Assembly (NCBI GenBank): GCA_025617745.1
Contig: CM046858.1
Location: 41,957,850 to 42,021,849 of the forward strand
Length of the DNA: 64,000 bases
DNA from: Heliocidaris erythrogramma
Taxonomy: Eukaryota; Echinodermata; Echinoidea; Camarodonta; Echinometridae
Direction of reading: 5' to 3'
The notes below the pieces were generated by a model. The model saw only the letters and a program-made list of their open reading frames with translations, did not search any database and was not told the DNA's origin. The position numbers were made by a program, and so were the translations under genes. Shown piece by piece: positions 34,176 through 45,454 of this stretch (positions are counted from its first letter, which is position 1; every line of letters begins with the position of its first letter).

Positions 34176-35359
34176 AATAAACTATATTCTTTTTTTCTGT
34201 TGATGTTGTTGGTTTTTTTTTGTTATCTATTTTTTTTTAATATACTGTAATCATGATAATCTATTTTGTACTTTGTACTTGGATATGCATGTATTATGTT
34301 ACTGCTAAATACATGTTTTTTGTGCATATTTGCTATGTTTATGCTACACTGTACATGTATGATGTGATTACATCAATAAAAAAGTTTTTATTTTTTTTTT
34401 TTTTTTATCTTTTGAATTTGAATATGGAAATAAATGAAATGAAATATCTTTTTCTACATTTCCGCCAATTAAATAATATGTTTGTTTATTGTTTATTTGT
34501 TGTTTGTTTATTGTTTATTTCTTTATTTTGTTGTTTTATTTTGTTGTTTTATGCGTGGGGTTGTGTTTCACTGAATCAAACATATATCACCACATTTACA
34601 AACAGTTCTAAAAGTTACAGTGTATAAAAAGGAAAAACAAACCAAAAGAGCATGTAAATATGACATATAGTTAAAAAGAAACCTGACGATATATACACTC
34701 TATAGTCTCTATAACTTTAGGATTGCCAGCCACTATTGGCCACAATTGTAATCAACAATCCCCTTGGCAAGGGGCTTGTCTCGAATGGGTGGGTTGCGGG
34801 AGCGGGAACGGGCACACCCTTTCGAGACAAGCCCCCCGGTTATCTCGAATGGACGCGTTCCCAGCGAGAAGTTCAATGGACGCGCCACTTCGAGAGAACC
34901 GGTGGGGGGGGGGGGGGGCTTTCCTCGAATGGGTGTGTTGAGTAGACTTTTGTAACAGACGTTTTAGAAATTTTTGAAAAATGTACTCTTGCTGTTTTTT
35001 TTTTTTCGTTTTTCTTTTGTCTAAGATGTAGAAAATATAATAAAACAGTATCTAAAAAAAGCTTTTGACATGGAAATCATTATTTGTGCAAAAAAAATAG
35101 GAGAATTGAATAATTATGCATTAAAATACACGGGGACGAAAGGGCAAGTGGCATAGCTAAGATTTTTGTATTTATTTATTTACTATTATTTTTGTTTGGC
35201 GTGACCTGGGCCCCGTAACATAAAGAGTGTTTATAAACTCCGATCAAGCGCTAATGGCAATCAATCGCTAAAATCCGTAACACAAAGCCCCCCCCCTTTC
35301 AATCAAAGGCTATTAGAGCATGATTCATAGCGATCAATCGTTATGAATGAAGCACAACA

Positions 35360-35535
35360 TTTTTTTGGGGGAAAATGGGACCCATGTCTAAGGATTTTTT
35401 TTGGGAAATGGGACCCATGTATAAGGATCTTTTTAATGAAAATGGGACCCATGTCTAAGGATTTTTTTTGGGAAAATGGGACCCATGTCTAAGGATCTTT
35501 TTAATGAAAAGGGGACCCATGTCTAAGGATCTTTC
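35360..35535 (+). repeat. Tandem repeat 'gggacccatgtctaagga'
   Basis: Five imperfect units of about 34-40 bp, each with 'gggacccatgt(c/a)taaggat' and a T-rich spacer, sitting in the arm of foldback F copy 1. Confidence 0.85.
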
Positions 35536-35922
35536 TTCAAAAAGTCACCCTTCCCAGCGGCACGTCCCCGTATACCCAATATACGTGAGTACCCCCCCCC
35601 CCCGGGTATTTGTTATGATGGTATTATTATGACCTATGTCTCTTTTTTTTTTAAACACTTGGGCAAACCCACAAAATAGGGGCTGGATTTTTTTCCAAGC
35701 TATTATATTAAATGTTTGGCCTGCCTGTTGCATGTTGTTATTAATATTATTACTGTTGTTAAACATAGTGGGCCTGCCTGTTGAATGTTGTTATTGGTTG
35801 GCCTTATAATAGCTTGGAAAAAATCCGGCCCCTATTTTGTGGGTTTGCCCAAGTGTGTTAAGACATAGTAGGAGACATGGGTCATAATAATACCATCATA
35901 ACAAATTAGTTTTACAAGCACA

Positions 35923-36162
35923 ATGAAATTTGCATCGTCCAAATCAGAACAAAATTCTGCCGTATACAACCCACCGGGCAAGCAACGCGAGGTCTGCCGG
36001 AGATCACGGGCGAAGGACCCTTGGTTGTTCCGTCAGCGTGTGCTTATTGCCACTGAAACAGGGTTGCGCGATAGGATAAAAAGGCGTCTTAATTCCGGTA
36101 AAATATCAGCTTTCATGTTTATATATGCACAATTCATTTTCATAGAATGCTACTTACATTAG
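35923..36162 (+). CDS. Foldback-F-borne ORF, 79 codons
   Basis: An ATG-initiated frame with basic composition: NPPGKQREVCRRSRAKDPW in the middle, then a likely helical RDRIKRRLNSGK. A GTAAAA donor-like sequence follows RRLNSG. The same peptide recurs in both arms of copy 2 (45688-45455 minus, 46075-46308 plus). I do not recognise it. Conservation of the frame while flanking DNA differs could mean a real exon of a transposon gene, but shared ancestry of the arms explains most of it. Confidence 0.35.
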   Translation: MKFASSKSEQNSAVYNPPGKQREVCRRSRAKDPWLFRQRVLIATETGLRDRIKRRLNSGKISAFMFIYAQFIFIECYLH

Positions 36163-36748
36163 AATTTTACATAATTATTATGATTTATTAAAAAATATTA
36201 ACATCGTCATATAATTTTATAATACGAATAAAACGGAGGTACTTTATTACCTCATTTTTCCAGTCATGCTTTCAGCGATATCAGCTAAACACTCTTTATG
36301 TTACGGGGCCCAGGTCACGCCAAACAAAAATAATAATAAATAAATAAATACAAAAATCCTAGCTACGCCACTTGCCCTTTCGTCCCCGTGTGTTTTAATG
36401 CATAATTATTCAATTCTCCTATTTTTTTTGCACAAATAATGATTTCCTTGTCAAAAGCTTTTTTTAGATTCTGTTTTATTATATTTTCTACATCTTAGAC
36501 AAAAGAAAAACGAAAAAACAAAAGCAAGAGTACATTTTTCAAAAATTTCTAAAAAGTCTGTTACAAAAGTCTACTCAACACACCCATTCGAGGAAAGCCC
36601 CCCCCCCCCCCGGTTGTCTCGAAGTGGCGCGTTCATTGAAATTCTCGCTGGGAACGCGTCCATTCGACACACCGGGGGCTTGTCTCGAAAGGGTGTGCCC
36701 GTTCCCGCTCCCATCCCGCTCCCGCAACCCACCCATTCGAGACAAGCC

Positions 36749-37096
36749 ATGAAAAATAACTAAAGTGCAACTTTTTTTCCATGCATTTTGACATAAAATG
36801 CATTTTTTCACACCAATAATGATATCTGGTGGCAATGATATGTCATTCATGTTATGAGTAATAAAATTCCCTATCCATTCCCGTTTGAATTATGAAAATC
36901 GGTAAAATGCTTTTTGAGATATATCCAAAAATGCTAGGGGGGAACTTACTTTTTTGGTTGAGTGTATATGCTTTACCGAGCAGCAGCATTTTGAAAATGA
37001 CATGTAAAAACTCAGTTGTGCCAGATTTCGGTAAAACCGTGAAAGACGTTAATAGTATCACATGCGAAAATGACTAAATATAAATACCAGCTTTAA
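36749..37096. other. Spacer, no gene
   Basis: Unique-looking AT-rich sequence between two elements; no exon supported. Confidence 0.5.
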
Positions 37097-37583
37097 GGCG
37101 CTGTCACACTCTAGCGTATAGAGCCAGCGTATGAGGAACGTATGGACTTTTTGGGCATACGCTGACATACGCTGAAACACGCTAGGGGTACGCTGGAATA
37201 CGTTTGTAGTACGCCGGGGTACGTCGGTGGACGCTGATGTACGCTGACGGCCAAAATTTTTTTTGAACATGCACAAAAATTTTCAGCGTATGCCGACGTA
37301 TGAATTTTACGCTCCTCATACGTTCCTCATACGCTGAACACGCTAGAGGTACGCTGAAGGTACGTTACTCATACGTCGAGTACGCTTCTCATACGTTGAA
37401 ATTGAGTGGGTCAGGAAACCTAGCGTTAGAGGAGCGTATAATGAACGTGTGTCTGACGTGTGTCTAACGAATGGCTAACGTTATGATGGTAGTTCTAACG
37501 ACAGTCTAACGTACTCAACTTATGCCTAACGTGTTCTGAGCGTAGACCCAACTTATCCCATGCGCATGGGGGTATATAAAGTC

Positions 37584-37664
37584 TCACATTTCCAAATCTG
37601 TATCAGGTGGAGAAGGAGGAGGTACATCAGCTGGCTTGACTTTCTTGGCACGGCGTTTTGGCAT
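37584..37664 (-). pseudogene. Residual Myb-like first-exon start in MITE
   Basis: ATG 37664 to TGA 37584, 26 residues: MPKRRAKKVK then a Pro-rich tail. Its ATG is about 50 bp downstream of a TATA box. It resembles the MPPRKHRRTK start of the companion gene in the 6.2 kb Harbinger. It is too short to function and is probably a truncated exon. Confidence 0.5.
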
Positions 37665-37714
37665 CTTGACAGCCTGAAGTCTACTGGCGGAATGACGAAA
37701 TTCGCGCGCTGCCA

Positions 37715-37723
37715 CCTTTTATA
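37715..37723 (-). promoter_or_regulatory. TATA box inside MITE
   Basis: TATAAAAGG on the minus strand, preceded by GGGGG, 51 bp upstream of the ATG at 37664. Confidence 0.6.
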
Positions 37724-38079
37724 CCCCCGCTGTGTACGCTCCTCGTACGTTAGGCTGACGTTCCGCATACGTTTCTCATACGTCGGAGGTACGCTGATAT
37801 ACGTTACTCATACGTCGGTATACGTCCAACTCAAATACACATCACATCACATACGCTCACATACGCTGACATACGCTATGCGTACGCTACTCATACGCTA
37901 CTCATACGCTGACGGTATGTTAGGCTCACGTTACTCTAACGGTCATTAACCGAAAATTGACCTCATACGCTGAAAAGTTGTGCGTATAAACAATTTTTCG
38001 AAATATTCGATACGTTCCTCATACGCTGGCTCTATACGCTAGAGTGTGACAGCGCCTTTAAGAGATAACCTTGACATTT

Positions 38080-38205
38080 TTATGCCTCCGCTCACCGAAG
38101 GTGGGTGCCGGAGGCATTATGTTTTCGGGTTGTCCTTCCGTCCGTCCGTCCGTCCGTGTGTCCGTCCGTCCGTCCGTGTGTCCGTCCGTCCGTCCGTCCT
38201 TCCCA
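38080..38205 (+). repeat. Hairpin 'gcctccg...cggaggc' plus CCGT microsatellite
   Basis: GCCTCCGCTCACC and GGGTGCCGGAGGC form a hairpin at 38084-38117, followed by (CCGT)n with TGTG interruptions to 38205. Plus and minus frames are Ser/Val/Arg or Asp/Gly/Arg-Thr repeats and not genes. Confidence 0.85.
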
Positions 38206-38209
38206 CTTC

Positions 38210-39060
38210 TCGTTACCGCGATATCTGAAGAATCATTTGAGGTAGGAACCTCAAACTTGGAACTAGTATGTATCCCCATACGAAGATGAACTGATTAGAT
38301 TTTGGGGTAAGTAGGTCAAAGGTCAGAGGTCACAGAGGTCAATTTACATGAAATTATATGAAATTACTGGTTTTTAGCGCCGTTACCTTGATATCTCAAG
38401 AACTGTTTGAGTTAAGAACTTCAAACTTGGTACTAGTATGTAACCCTATATGAAGATGAACTGATTAGATTTTGGGGTAAGGAGGTCAAAGGTCAGAGGT
38501 CACAGAGGTCAATTTACATGAAATTACATGAAATTACTGGTTTTTAGCACCGTTACCGCGATATCTCAAGAACTATCTGAGGTGAGAACTTCAAACTTGG
38601 TACCAGTATGTATCCCCATAGAAAGATGAACTGATTAGATTTTGGGGTAAGTAGGTCAAAGGTCAGAGGTCACAGAGGTCAATTTACATGAAATTATATG
38701 AAATTACTGGTTTTTAGCACCGTTACCTTGATATCTCAAGAACTGTTTGAGGTAAAAACTTCAAACTTTGTACTAGGTCAAAGGTCAGAGGTCACAGAGG
38801 TCAATTTACATGAAATTACATGAAATTACTGGTTTTTAGCCTCGTTACTGCGATATCTTAAGAACTGTTTGAGGTAAGAACTTCAAACTTGGTACTAGTA
38901 TGTATAATATCTCAAGAACTGTTAGAGCTCGGAACATCAAACTTCGTACCAGCTTGTACTACCATAGGAAAATGAACTGATTAGAATTTTGGGGTAAGTA
39001 GGTCAAAGGTCACAGGTTGCAGGTCTCAGCGGCCAATTTACATGATATTAATACAGTTTT
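38210..39060 (+). repeat. ~175-bp tandem repeat with AGGTCA arrays
   Basis: Five to six degenerate units each carry 'gatatctcaagaactgttt', 'caaacttggtactagtatg', 'gaactgattagattttgggg' and then four AGGTCA hexamers. The hexamer clusters lie at 38313-38341, 38483-38511, 38653-38681, 38775-38803 and a decayed one at about 39000. Unit 4 has a deletion that brings the cluster closer. Non-coding. Confidence 0.9.
38313..38341 (+). promoter_or_regulatory. Nuclear-receptor half-site cluster (DR1-DR1-DR3)
   Basis: Four perfect AGGTCA hexamers in tandem with spacers of 1, 1 and 3 bp. DR1 is the consensus for RXR, HNF4 and COUP-TF-type dimers and DR3 for VDR-type dimers. Whether bound in vivo is unknown. 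Confidence 0.55.
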
Positions 39061-39624
39061 TGGCTACATTTCCATGATGTCTCAAGAACAACTGATTATA
39101 TTTCTTTATAGTCAGAGGTCAATTAGTAATATAGGATTTTAGTGTTTTAAATCACAATTTCGCAATAACCATTTGATGAATGCGCATCAACTATATTATA
39201 CTTGTACATGTAGGTGATCAGGAATTATCTGAATACAAGCGGAGGCATATTGAAGACGCAGTCGTATCTTTTGCTTGTTTCTGCTTATGTTCCCTTTCTA
39301 CCTTATGGAAGGTGCCACTACATTACTTTTATGAAAAATATCACCCGTCTGTCCGCTTTGTCTTAAAAGAAACTTCAGTTCAGAGAAATGCAAAAAAAAA
39401 TTGCTTTTCATTTCGATTGCAGGTACCATTTATCACTTAAAGTAGAACTTTAATGATTTTAAATATTGGCTTAATACTTATTATTGCATAGATGGCATAA
39501 ATTAAACAAGGTTATCCAAATTCAACGCTTGGAAACATTTCAAGTAATGATTATTATCAATTATAAAACGGTAAAATACAGCCCCCGATATAGCAGCTGA
39601 AGAGCTCCTCGAACGCTGCTGAGA

Positions 39625-40190
39625 TATGTGACGACACACCATGGACCAGTCCTGTCTAAGCAGACGATGTCCCATAACATCTTACACATTTTTCAGAGCC
39701 TATTTTGTCATCTCCTCTTCACTTATTTCTCTTCCTTCACTAGCGTCAGTCTTAATGTTAGTCTGTTGCCTCACTCTTAACTTCGTGTATGGTATTATTT
39801 TGATGAAAAATGCAGCGTTAAAAAAATAAAGGAATCAAGTTCTTGTAAACAAAATAAGACGCCATTGTATTTTCAGCTGCTTGCACCGGGGCATGTTCGG
39901 CGTTTCAAGAGGGAACGAATACCATCCTGCTATTATTCGGAGGGCTTTTCAATTTGAAAGTGGGGTTTATTTCATTGATCATTGACCCTTCTCCTGTGTA
40001 TTTACAATCAAACGGTTTTAGCTATCAGAATCAGTTTCACTTTCCCTTTATAATGATGTGAAATAAGGTCATGTTTAAATACACCAAACTCTTTATAATT
40101 TGATAAATAATTGCATTGCAATTACGTTCATTCATTATAGGACGTCGTCTGCTTAAGCAGGATCGATCCCTTGTGTGACGACATCAAAAC
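39625..40190. repeat. Inverted repeat pair (possible TIR element)
   Basis: 'gtgacgaca...aagcagacgatgtc' at 39628-39670 is inverted at about 40141-40185 ('gacgtcgtctgcttaagca...gtgacgac'). The roughly 45-bp arms are about 470 bp apart. The interior is AT-rich with no transposase. A plus frame at 39180-39440 left of it has no recognised domain. Confidence 0.55.
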
Positions 40191-40555
40191 ATCGCTATAT
40201 TTCTGGCGAATCCTCGGATATTCCAGATGCTGATAAGAGCTTTTATTTGTGTTGTTTTTATAATCATCAGATACGCAGTTGACATAAAACTTATACGATT
40301 GCCATCTGTAAGCTTCCCAGTTTCTAGTGATCATTAATTGCCATATTTGTGATTTTCTTTGAATACCTACTTTAAAAGAATAATACTTCTAGTTTATGGA
40401 AAAAAGATAATTGTTGCCATAGAGCACATAATATGGTTACAATAGCCTTTTGTTTCAGGGTTTAGTTTTTTTCTGGGACGCGCTGTATATCTATATTATA
40501 TGTTTTCCTTCGCATAATCCAATGTGCAGGATCTCCGTAAGGATATGGAGCAGAC

Positions 40556-40596
40556 ATGGGGAACTTCAAACAAGACGAAACGAGCGACATGTTTTG
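40556..40596 (+). CDS. Small unidentified gene, first coding exon
   Basis: The exon runs 40530-40596 after a TGTGCAG acceptor; an in-frame TAA precedes ATG 40556, which has G at -3 and +4. It encodes MGNFKQDETSDMF plus two bases, then the donor TTTTG/GTGAGA. Phase joins exactly to 42936. The acceptor before it implies an upstream non-coding exon. Confidence 0.5.
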
Positions 40597-40964
40597 GTGA
40601 GAAATCTCTTTTTTATCTAATATATTGATGCAATTAAGGCTTCTAGACCATTCTAAATAGGGATGGGGAGGGGGTATCTGACTATATTTTCCGACAACTT
40701 TAACTTTTTTTTTTTACAATCAATTAAACAAACATGATCATGGTGATGGGGGGGGGGGGGGGGGGGTCTTCAGAAGCACTGAGATAGGGTTTTTAAAATG
40801 CCCATAGGTCATTATTTAAGGTCATTCTTGTTATTTAACCGTTGACTACTGAATTCTTTAACTCTCATAGGCTTAATACAGGAGTCACCATGTCCCGTAG
40901 TCTTTGGGTTAATGTACCGATTACCCTTTGCATCATACCTCAGCCACACAACGAGACCGACACC

Positions 40965-41825
40965 AGGGTCCCGTTTCATAAAACTTGTTATCTATAACAA
41001 CTGCCACATTTCTATGACAAATTTGCTCTCAGCCAATCAGATGCTAGGATTTTAGTAGCTTATAACAATTATTGTAACTTGTCATAGATAACAAGTTTTA
41101 TGAAACGGGGCACATACCGACAACAGGGCCCTATTTCATAAAACTGGTTATCTATAATAACTGCCCCATTTCTTTGATAAATTTGCTTTCAGCCAATCAG
41201 ATTCAAGGATTTCAGTAGTTTATAATAATAATTACAACTTATATGAAACGGGGCAAATACCGTCAACAGGGCCATGTTTCATAAAACGTGCTATCTATAA
41301 CAACTGCCCCATTTCTATGACAAATTTGCTTTCAGCCAATCAGATTCAACGATTTCAGTAGCTAGTATCTTGTCATTGATAACACTATGACTTTCATGAA
41401 ACGGGGCACATGCCGACAACAGGGCCCTGTTTCATGAAACTTGTTATCCGCTATAACAACTGAGCCATCCTGAGCAAGCGCCATGAGAGCCCAATTGAGG
41501 CGGATACCGGCGCTATAGAAGAAGCCATCATCATCATCATCATCACAACTGACTCATTTCTATGACAAAATTTGCTCTCAGCCAATCAGATTCAAGGATT
41601 TCAGTAGCTTATAACTATTATTGTAACTTGTTATTGATAAAAAAAATTATGAAACGGGCCACATATCGACAACATGGCCCTGTTTCATAAAACTTTTTAT
41701 CCGCTATAACAACTGCCCCATTTCTATGACAAATTTGCTCTCAGCCAATCAGATTCAAGGATTTCAGTAGCTTATAACAGTTATTGCAACTTGTTATTGT
41801 TAACACGTTTCATGAAACGAGGCTC
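40965..41825. repeat. Tandem array of five ~140-bp hairpin elements
   Basis: Units start near 40967, 41127, 41268, 41421 and 41674. Each begins 'gggcccTGTTTCATAAAAC' or a variant and ends with the inverse 'gttttatgaaacggggc', with a conserved 'cagccaatcagatt' in the middle and 'accgacaacag' spacers. Each can fold into a hairpin. Unit 4 is interrupted by a LINE/SINE tail-like insertion (41460-41550). Confidence 0.9.
41460..41550 (+). mobile_element. LINE/SINE 3'-tail-like fragment
   Basis: 'ggcgctatagaagaagcc' followed by (ATC)n, inserted in hairpin unit 4. A GCGCTATA-plus-microsatellite end is typical of CR1/L2-like tails; the exact family is unknown. Confidence 0.5.
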
Positions 41826-41829
41826 AGAC

Positions 41830-42935
41830 CGAACAAAAATTTACATTACACCCAGTGGTAAAAAAAGAAAATCGGTCGGTTTATAATCAGTGTGGAGTCG
41901 GTTTGGCTGACGGTGTGACTCAGGAATCAAATATGAAATGATGATTAAATATCATTTTATGATTATCTTGAAATTGAGAAAATAATATTGAATGAAGTCA
42001 ACTATGTATCACATATTATTTGTCATTATTATAATGATTATCATTTTTATTAAATTTAATTTCTTATAGATACATCATTATAATTATATGATTAATGGAA
42101 AGATTCGCCTAAACGGCGAAAGAGAAGATAATTTCTATCTTCCCTTTGAAACATACGAGGTGTAATCCTAAATATTCTTTGACAACTCATCAGTAAAAGG
42201 TTCTCGAGCTATGATAAAAACTTTGATTATCGAGAAAATTTGAGATCACTTTTGGAATTAAATCACACAGGGCACATGAATGGAAAAAGCATGGAACATG
42301 TGCAGCAGACCTCGCCTCCCTACACACACAACACGACTACTTCGCTCGCACTCTCGCACTCAGCTTAGGTATAGACCTATATAGGTAAGTTTAAAGAAAT
42401 TGAAGATGGCGGTTTTGTGAATATATTGTATTTGTCGAAAGTGGGTTTTCCCCTCTCATACTAAGACATGTAGTGGAGGATCCTGGATATGCCATTGACA
42501 TTTGTCAGTTTGTTGTGGAAAGGAGAGAGCAAATGTGTGTATATGCGTAGCGGTGTAGCAAGAATTCAGACATTAAGGGGCACTGGGGTGTGTGTGTGGG
42601 GGGGGGGGGCGCACTGGTCTTTCTAGATAAAAGAAATACTTGAAAAAAAGGTAGTCAAATGAGGGGAGTAGGTGGGAGAGGTGGGAGGGGGTGGGTGGGG
42701 ATTGTTTTATTTTTGTTTTTAAAGTTGACTCCCCGCTTCCTCTCTTACCACTCTCTTTTTTACCATTCAGTGGGACCTTCCTATCGCCCGCCCCCTCCGT
42801 AGCTAAGCCACTGTATGTGGGACAGAATAAGAAGATTATGTATTAATGTTATTACTATTCAATTATAATCATCATTGTTGCCATCGTTTCTATATGTACC
42901 TCTGCTATATACCTTTATTGATTGGTTCCTCACAG
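41830..42935. other. Intron 1 of small gene, remainder
   Basis: AT-rich. A YY1-like AAGATGGCGG sits at 42402-42411 and a TG/G run at about 42590-42610. No other exon supported. Confidence 0.45.
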
Positions 42936-43053
42936 TATGCTAGCTCGGGCAAACATCAGGCCTTCCAAGACTCTTTTCTACCCATCAGCTTTGGTTCGGG
43001 CAGCGATCCACAGAGGACTGGGTTATACTATGGGAATTTATTTCACTGATGAT
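42936..43053 (+). CDS. Small unidentified gene, second coding exon
   Basis: Acceptor GTTCCTCACAG at 42935; donor GATGAT/GTAAGT at 43053. In the phase set by exon 1 it encodes 39 residues, including RPSKTLFYPSALVRAAIHRG and GYTMGIYFTDD, a basic then hydrophobic segment that could be a short membrane or mitochondrial-type region. I considered small complex I subunits and do not find a convincing match. The other two frames stop or do not connect. Confidence 0.5.
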
Positions 43054-43069
43054 GTAAGTAAGCTATAGG

Positions 43070-43440
43070 CCTACTGGGATAGATGAAAGGGAAGAGGGAG
43101 GGGGAGAGGGAGGGAGAGACCGGGAGGAGAAAAAGAGGGGGAAAGGAAGGAGAATGCGGGAGAGAGAGAAAAGAACTTGAGGTGAAGGGAGTGACATAGT
43201 TGTGAATTTGAGAGATAGAGGAAGGGAGGAATGGAAGGATAGGGAGTGATGGAATACGAGGGAGAGAGTACGGGCGGAGGGAGGGGGCGACGTGACGGAG
43301 AGGAGGAAGGAATGGAAGAGAGAGGGAAGTGGAAGAGAGGGGTAGGGTGGGAGGGAGAGATAGAGGGGTGAAAAATGAAGGAGATAGTGGGAGGGAGGGA
43401 CGCATTAAGGATGGATGAAGGGCGGGAGAGGGTATATTTT
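43070..43440. repeat. GGGA/GAGA purine-rich tract in intron 2
   Basis: More than 350 bp nearly pure purine; the minus frames are Ser/Pro/Leu low complexity, not genes. Confidence 0.9.
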
Positions 43441-43478
43441 CTCATAAACCTGATTTTTTCATTTTCTCAATTTGTCAG

Positions 43479-43511
43479 GTATTCGTTGATGGAAGTTCGG
43501 ATCTGTTATGA
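43479..43511 (+). CDS. Small unidentified gene, last coding exon
   Basis: A strong pyrimidine tract and TTTGTCAG acceptor are followed by VFVDGSSDLL and TGA at 43509-43511, in phase 0 with the previous exon. The predicted protein totals 63 residues. A different downstream acceptor would give another C-terminus, so the end is less certain than the middle. Confidence 0.4.
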   Translation, partial: VFVDGSSDLL

Positions 43512-44688
43512 CTTGTCTTTGAATATGATCGAATGCAAGGAGATGTATGGAAAGCAATGTGATCCCAAGCTCAAGATAACGATTCTTCCCAAATCATGAT
43601 CAGTTACCATGGTTACATGTAAAAGATACTAGGTTCAGGCTAAGATTCAAGAACTTTAAATCTGTGCACATCAAAATAACAACAAAAACAACATCCATGC
43701 AGTGGTGTATCAAGAGTGTCATGGGTTGAAGTTAAGGCTCGTTGAAATAAGGCGCGGTAAACCGCGGCGGTGATTTCTTCTGTATCGTATAACCTATGCT
43801 TATAAAACACAGATACGCGTAGGACCTTTGTTGTGTGCATTTCCCATTCATTATATATATATAATATATGTGTATATGTGTGTGAGGGTGTGTGTGTGTG
43901 TATAACTGCATATTACAAATTTAGTTTCATTCCTTGACAAGAAATGACGTTTGCTAATATTCGTTTACTTTTAATTTTCAAATTACGTTTTGGTCTCATC
44001 CAAATATCGTATGGCAACCTAGTCACAGGCAACACAAAATCCTAACTGTGTATTATGTCCAAAATAATGCCCGCAGCAAACAATTTATCGCCAGAGCAAA
44101 TTTCAGATATTAACCCAAGATTAATCCTTAAAGATAAGGGTTGATCTAATTGTTATTTAAAGGTACTTCATCCCTTTTGCTGCCCTATATTTGTGTGAGT
44201 ATGAGATAAATTACAAAAGAATTATTATTGGAAAACTTGTACGGATGTGAAAATTATTATAATTTGCTTTAAAGTAAGTAATAACAATTTGGTAACCCTT
44301 TTTTTTCCGACTCGAAAAAAATTGCGTAAGTTTTTAAAACCAGCAAACATTACCCGTGGCACCATGGGGGGGGGGGGGGGGGGGGTGGTCTTCTCCTATG
44401 CACATCCCAAGTACCCATTCACACTGAAATGCAATTAGTTTATTAATGAAACATATTTGAACAAATGATTCATAGCAGACTTCTCTTTAAATATAGATAG
44501 GTGGTTTAGTTTAATTAGCATTAGGGGTTAAACTGGGGGAAGAACTTGAATATCATTGCGGAGTGAAATCAAAATCTAACTATAGAATGGACAAAAAAAT
44601 GTATTGTAACACGGTGTATTTAGTAAGCAGTCAAGAGGCAATTATTGTAATATAAAAATGTTATTACATGTATTAAGTCGAAAATAAA
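43512..44688. other. Non-coding downstream region
   Basis: TATA/TG microsatellite at 43852-43905 and a G run at 44366-44385. No gene supported. Confidence 0.5.
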
Positions 44689-45454
44689 GGCTTGTCTCGA
44701 ATGGGTGGGTTGCGGGAGCGGGAACGGGCACACCCTTTCGAGACAAGCCCCCCCCCGGTTATCTCGAATGGACGCGTTCCCAGCGAGAAGTTCAATGAAC
44801 GCGCCACTTCGAGACAACCGGGGGGGGGGGGGGGGGGCTTTCCTTGAATGGGTGCGTTGAGTAGACTTTTGTAACAGACGTTTTAGAAATTTTTGAAAAA
44901 TGTACTCCAGCTGGTTTTGTTTTTCGTTTTTCTTTTGTCTAAGACGTAGAAAATATAATAAAACAGTATCTAAAAAAAGCTTTTGACAAGGAAATCATTA
45001 TTTGTGCAAAATAAATAGGAGAATTGAATAATTATGCATTAAAATACACGGGGACGAAAGGGCAAGTGGCATAGCTAGGATTTTTGTATTTATTTATTTA
45101 TTATTTTTGTTTGGCGTGACCTGGGCCCCGTAACATAAAGAGTGTTTATAAACTCCGATCAAGCGCTAATGGCAATCAATCGCTAAAATCCGTAACACAA
45201 AGCCCCCCCCCCCCTTCAATCAAAGGCTATTAGAGCATGATTCATAGCGATCAATCGTTATTAATTTTTGCAATGAATTTAAATAACACGTAACGACTTG
45301 TCTTGAGACTATGACAATTCCACATTTCCCCGCTGATATCGCTGAAACTAGTGAAAGCATGACTGGAAAAATGAGGTAAGTACCTCCGTTTTATTCATAT
45401 TATATGACGATGTCAATATATTTTAATAAATCATGACAATAATTATGTAAAATT

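Larger units (their letters stand above)
34773..36748. mobile_element. Palindromic foldback transposon F, copy 1 (1976 bp)
   Basis: It starts GGCTTGTCTCGAATGGGT and ends with the inverse. Each end carries two consecutive hairpins built from 'tctcgaa'/'ttcgaga' words, then a G/C run, then about 400 bp of inverted sequence ending near 'gggccccgtaacataaagag'. The left inner arm (35340-35570) has been replaced by 'cccatgtctaaggat' tandem repeats. No target duplication is found, unlike copy 2. Confidence 0.82.
37097..38056. mobile_element. Harbinger-like non-autonomous element, 960 bp, motif-saturated
   Basis: TIRs of about 45 bp begin GGCGCTGTCACACTCTAGCG, and TTTAA abuts both ends (37092-37096, 38057-38061). 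The interior is filled with well over twenty variants of 'catacgctga'/'gtacgct'. In the centre is a minus-strand TATA box and a short ORF starting MPKRRAKK, resembling the basic start of the Harbinger Myb-like gene at 23776. I infer a deletion derivative that kept the promoter and first-exon start. Confidence 0.85.

Noticed and set aside
38046..38289. Open frames rich in Val-Arg-Pro-Ser or Asp-Gly-Arg-Thr repeats
   Set aside because: They are translations of the CCGT microsatellite on both strands.
42936..43053. PARP-like 'GIYF' similarity in the small-gene exon
   Set aside because: Only four residues match; the rest of the PARP catalytic signature is absent.
43043..43445. Two overlapping minus frames of about 120 codons
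   Set aside because: Pure Ser/Pro/Leu from a GGGA/GAGA tract; overlapping frames are equally open, so no coding signal.
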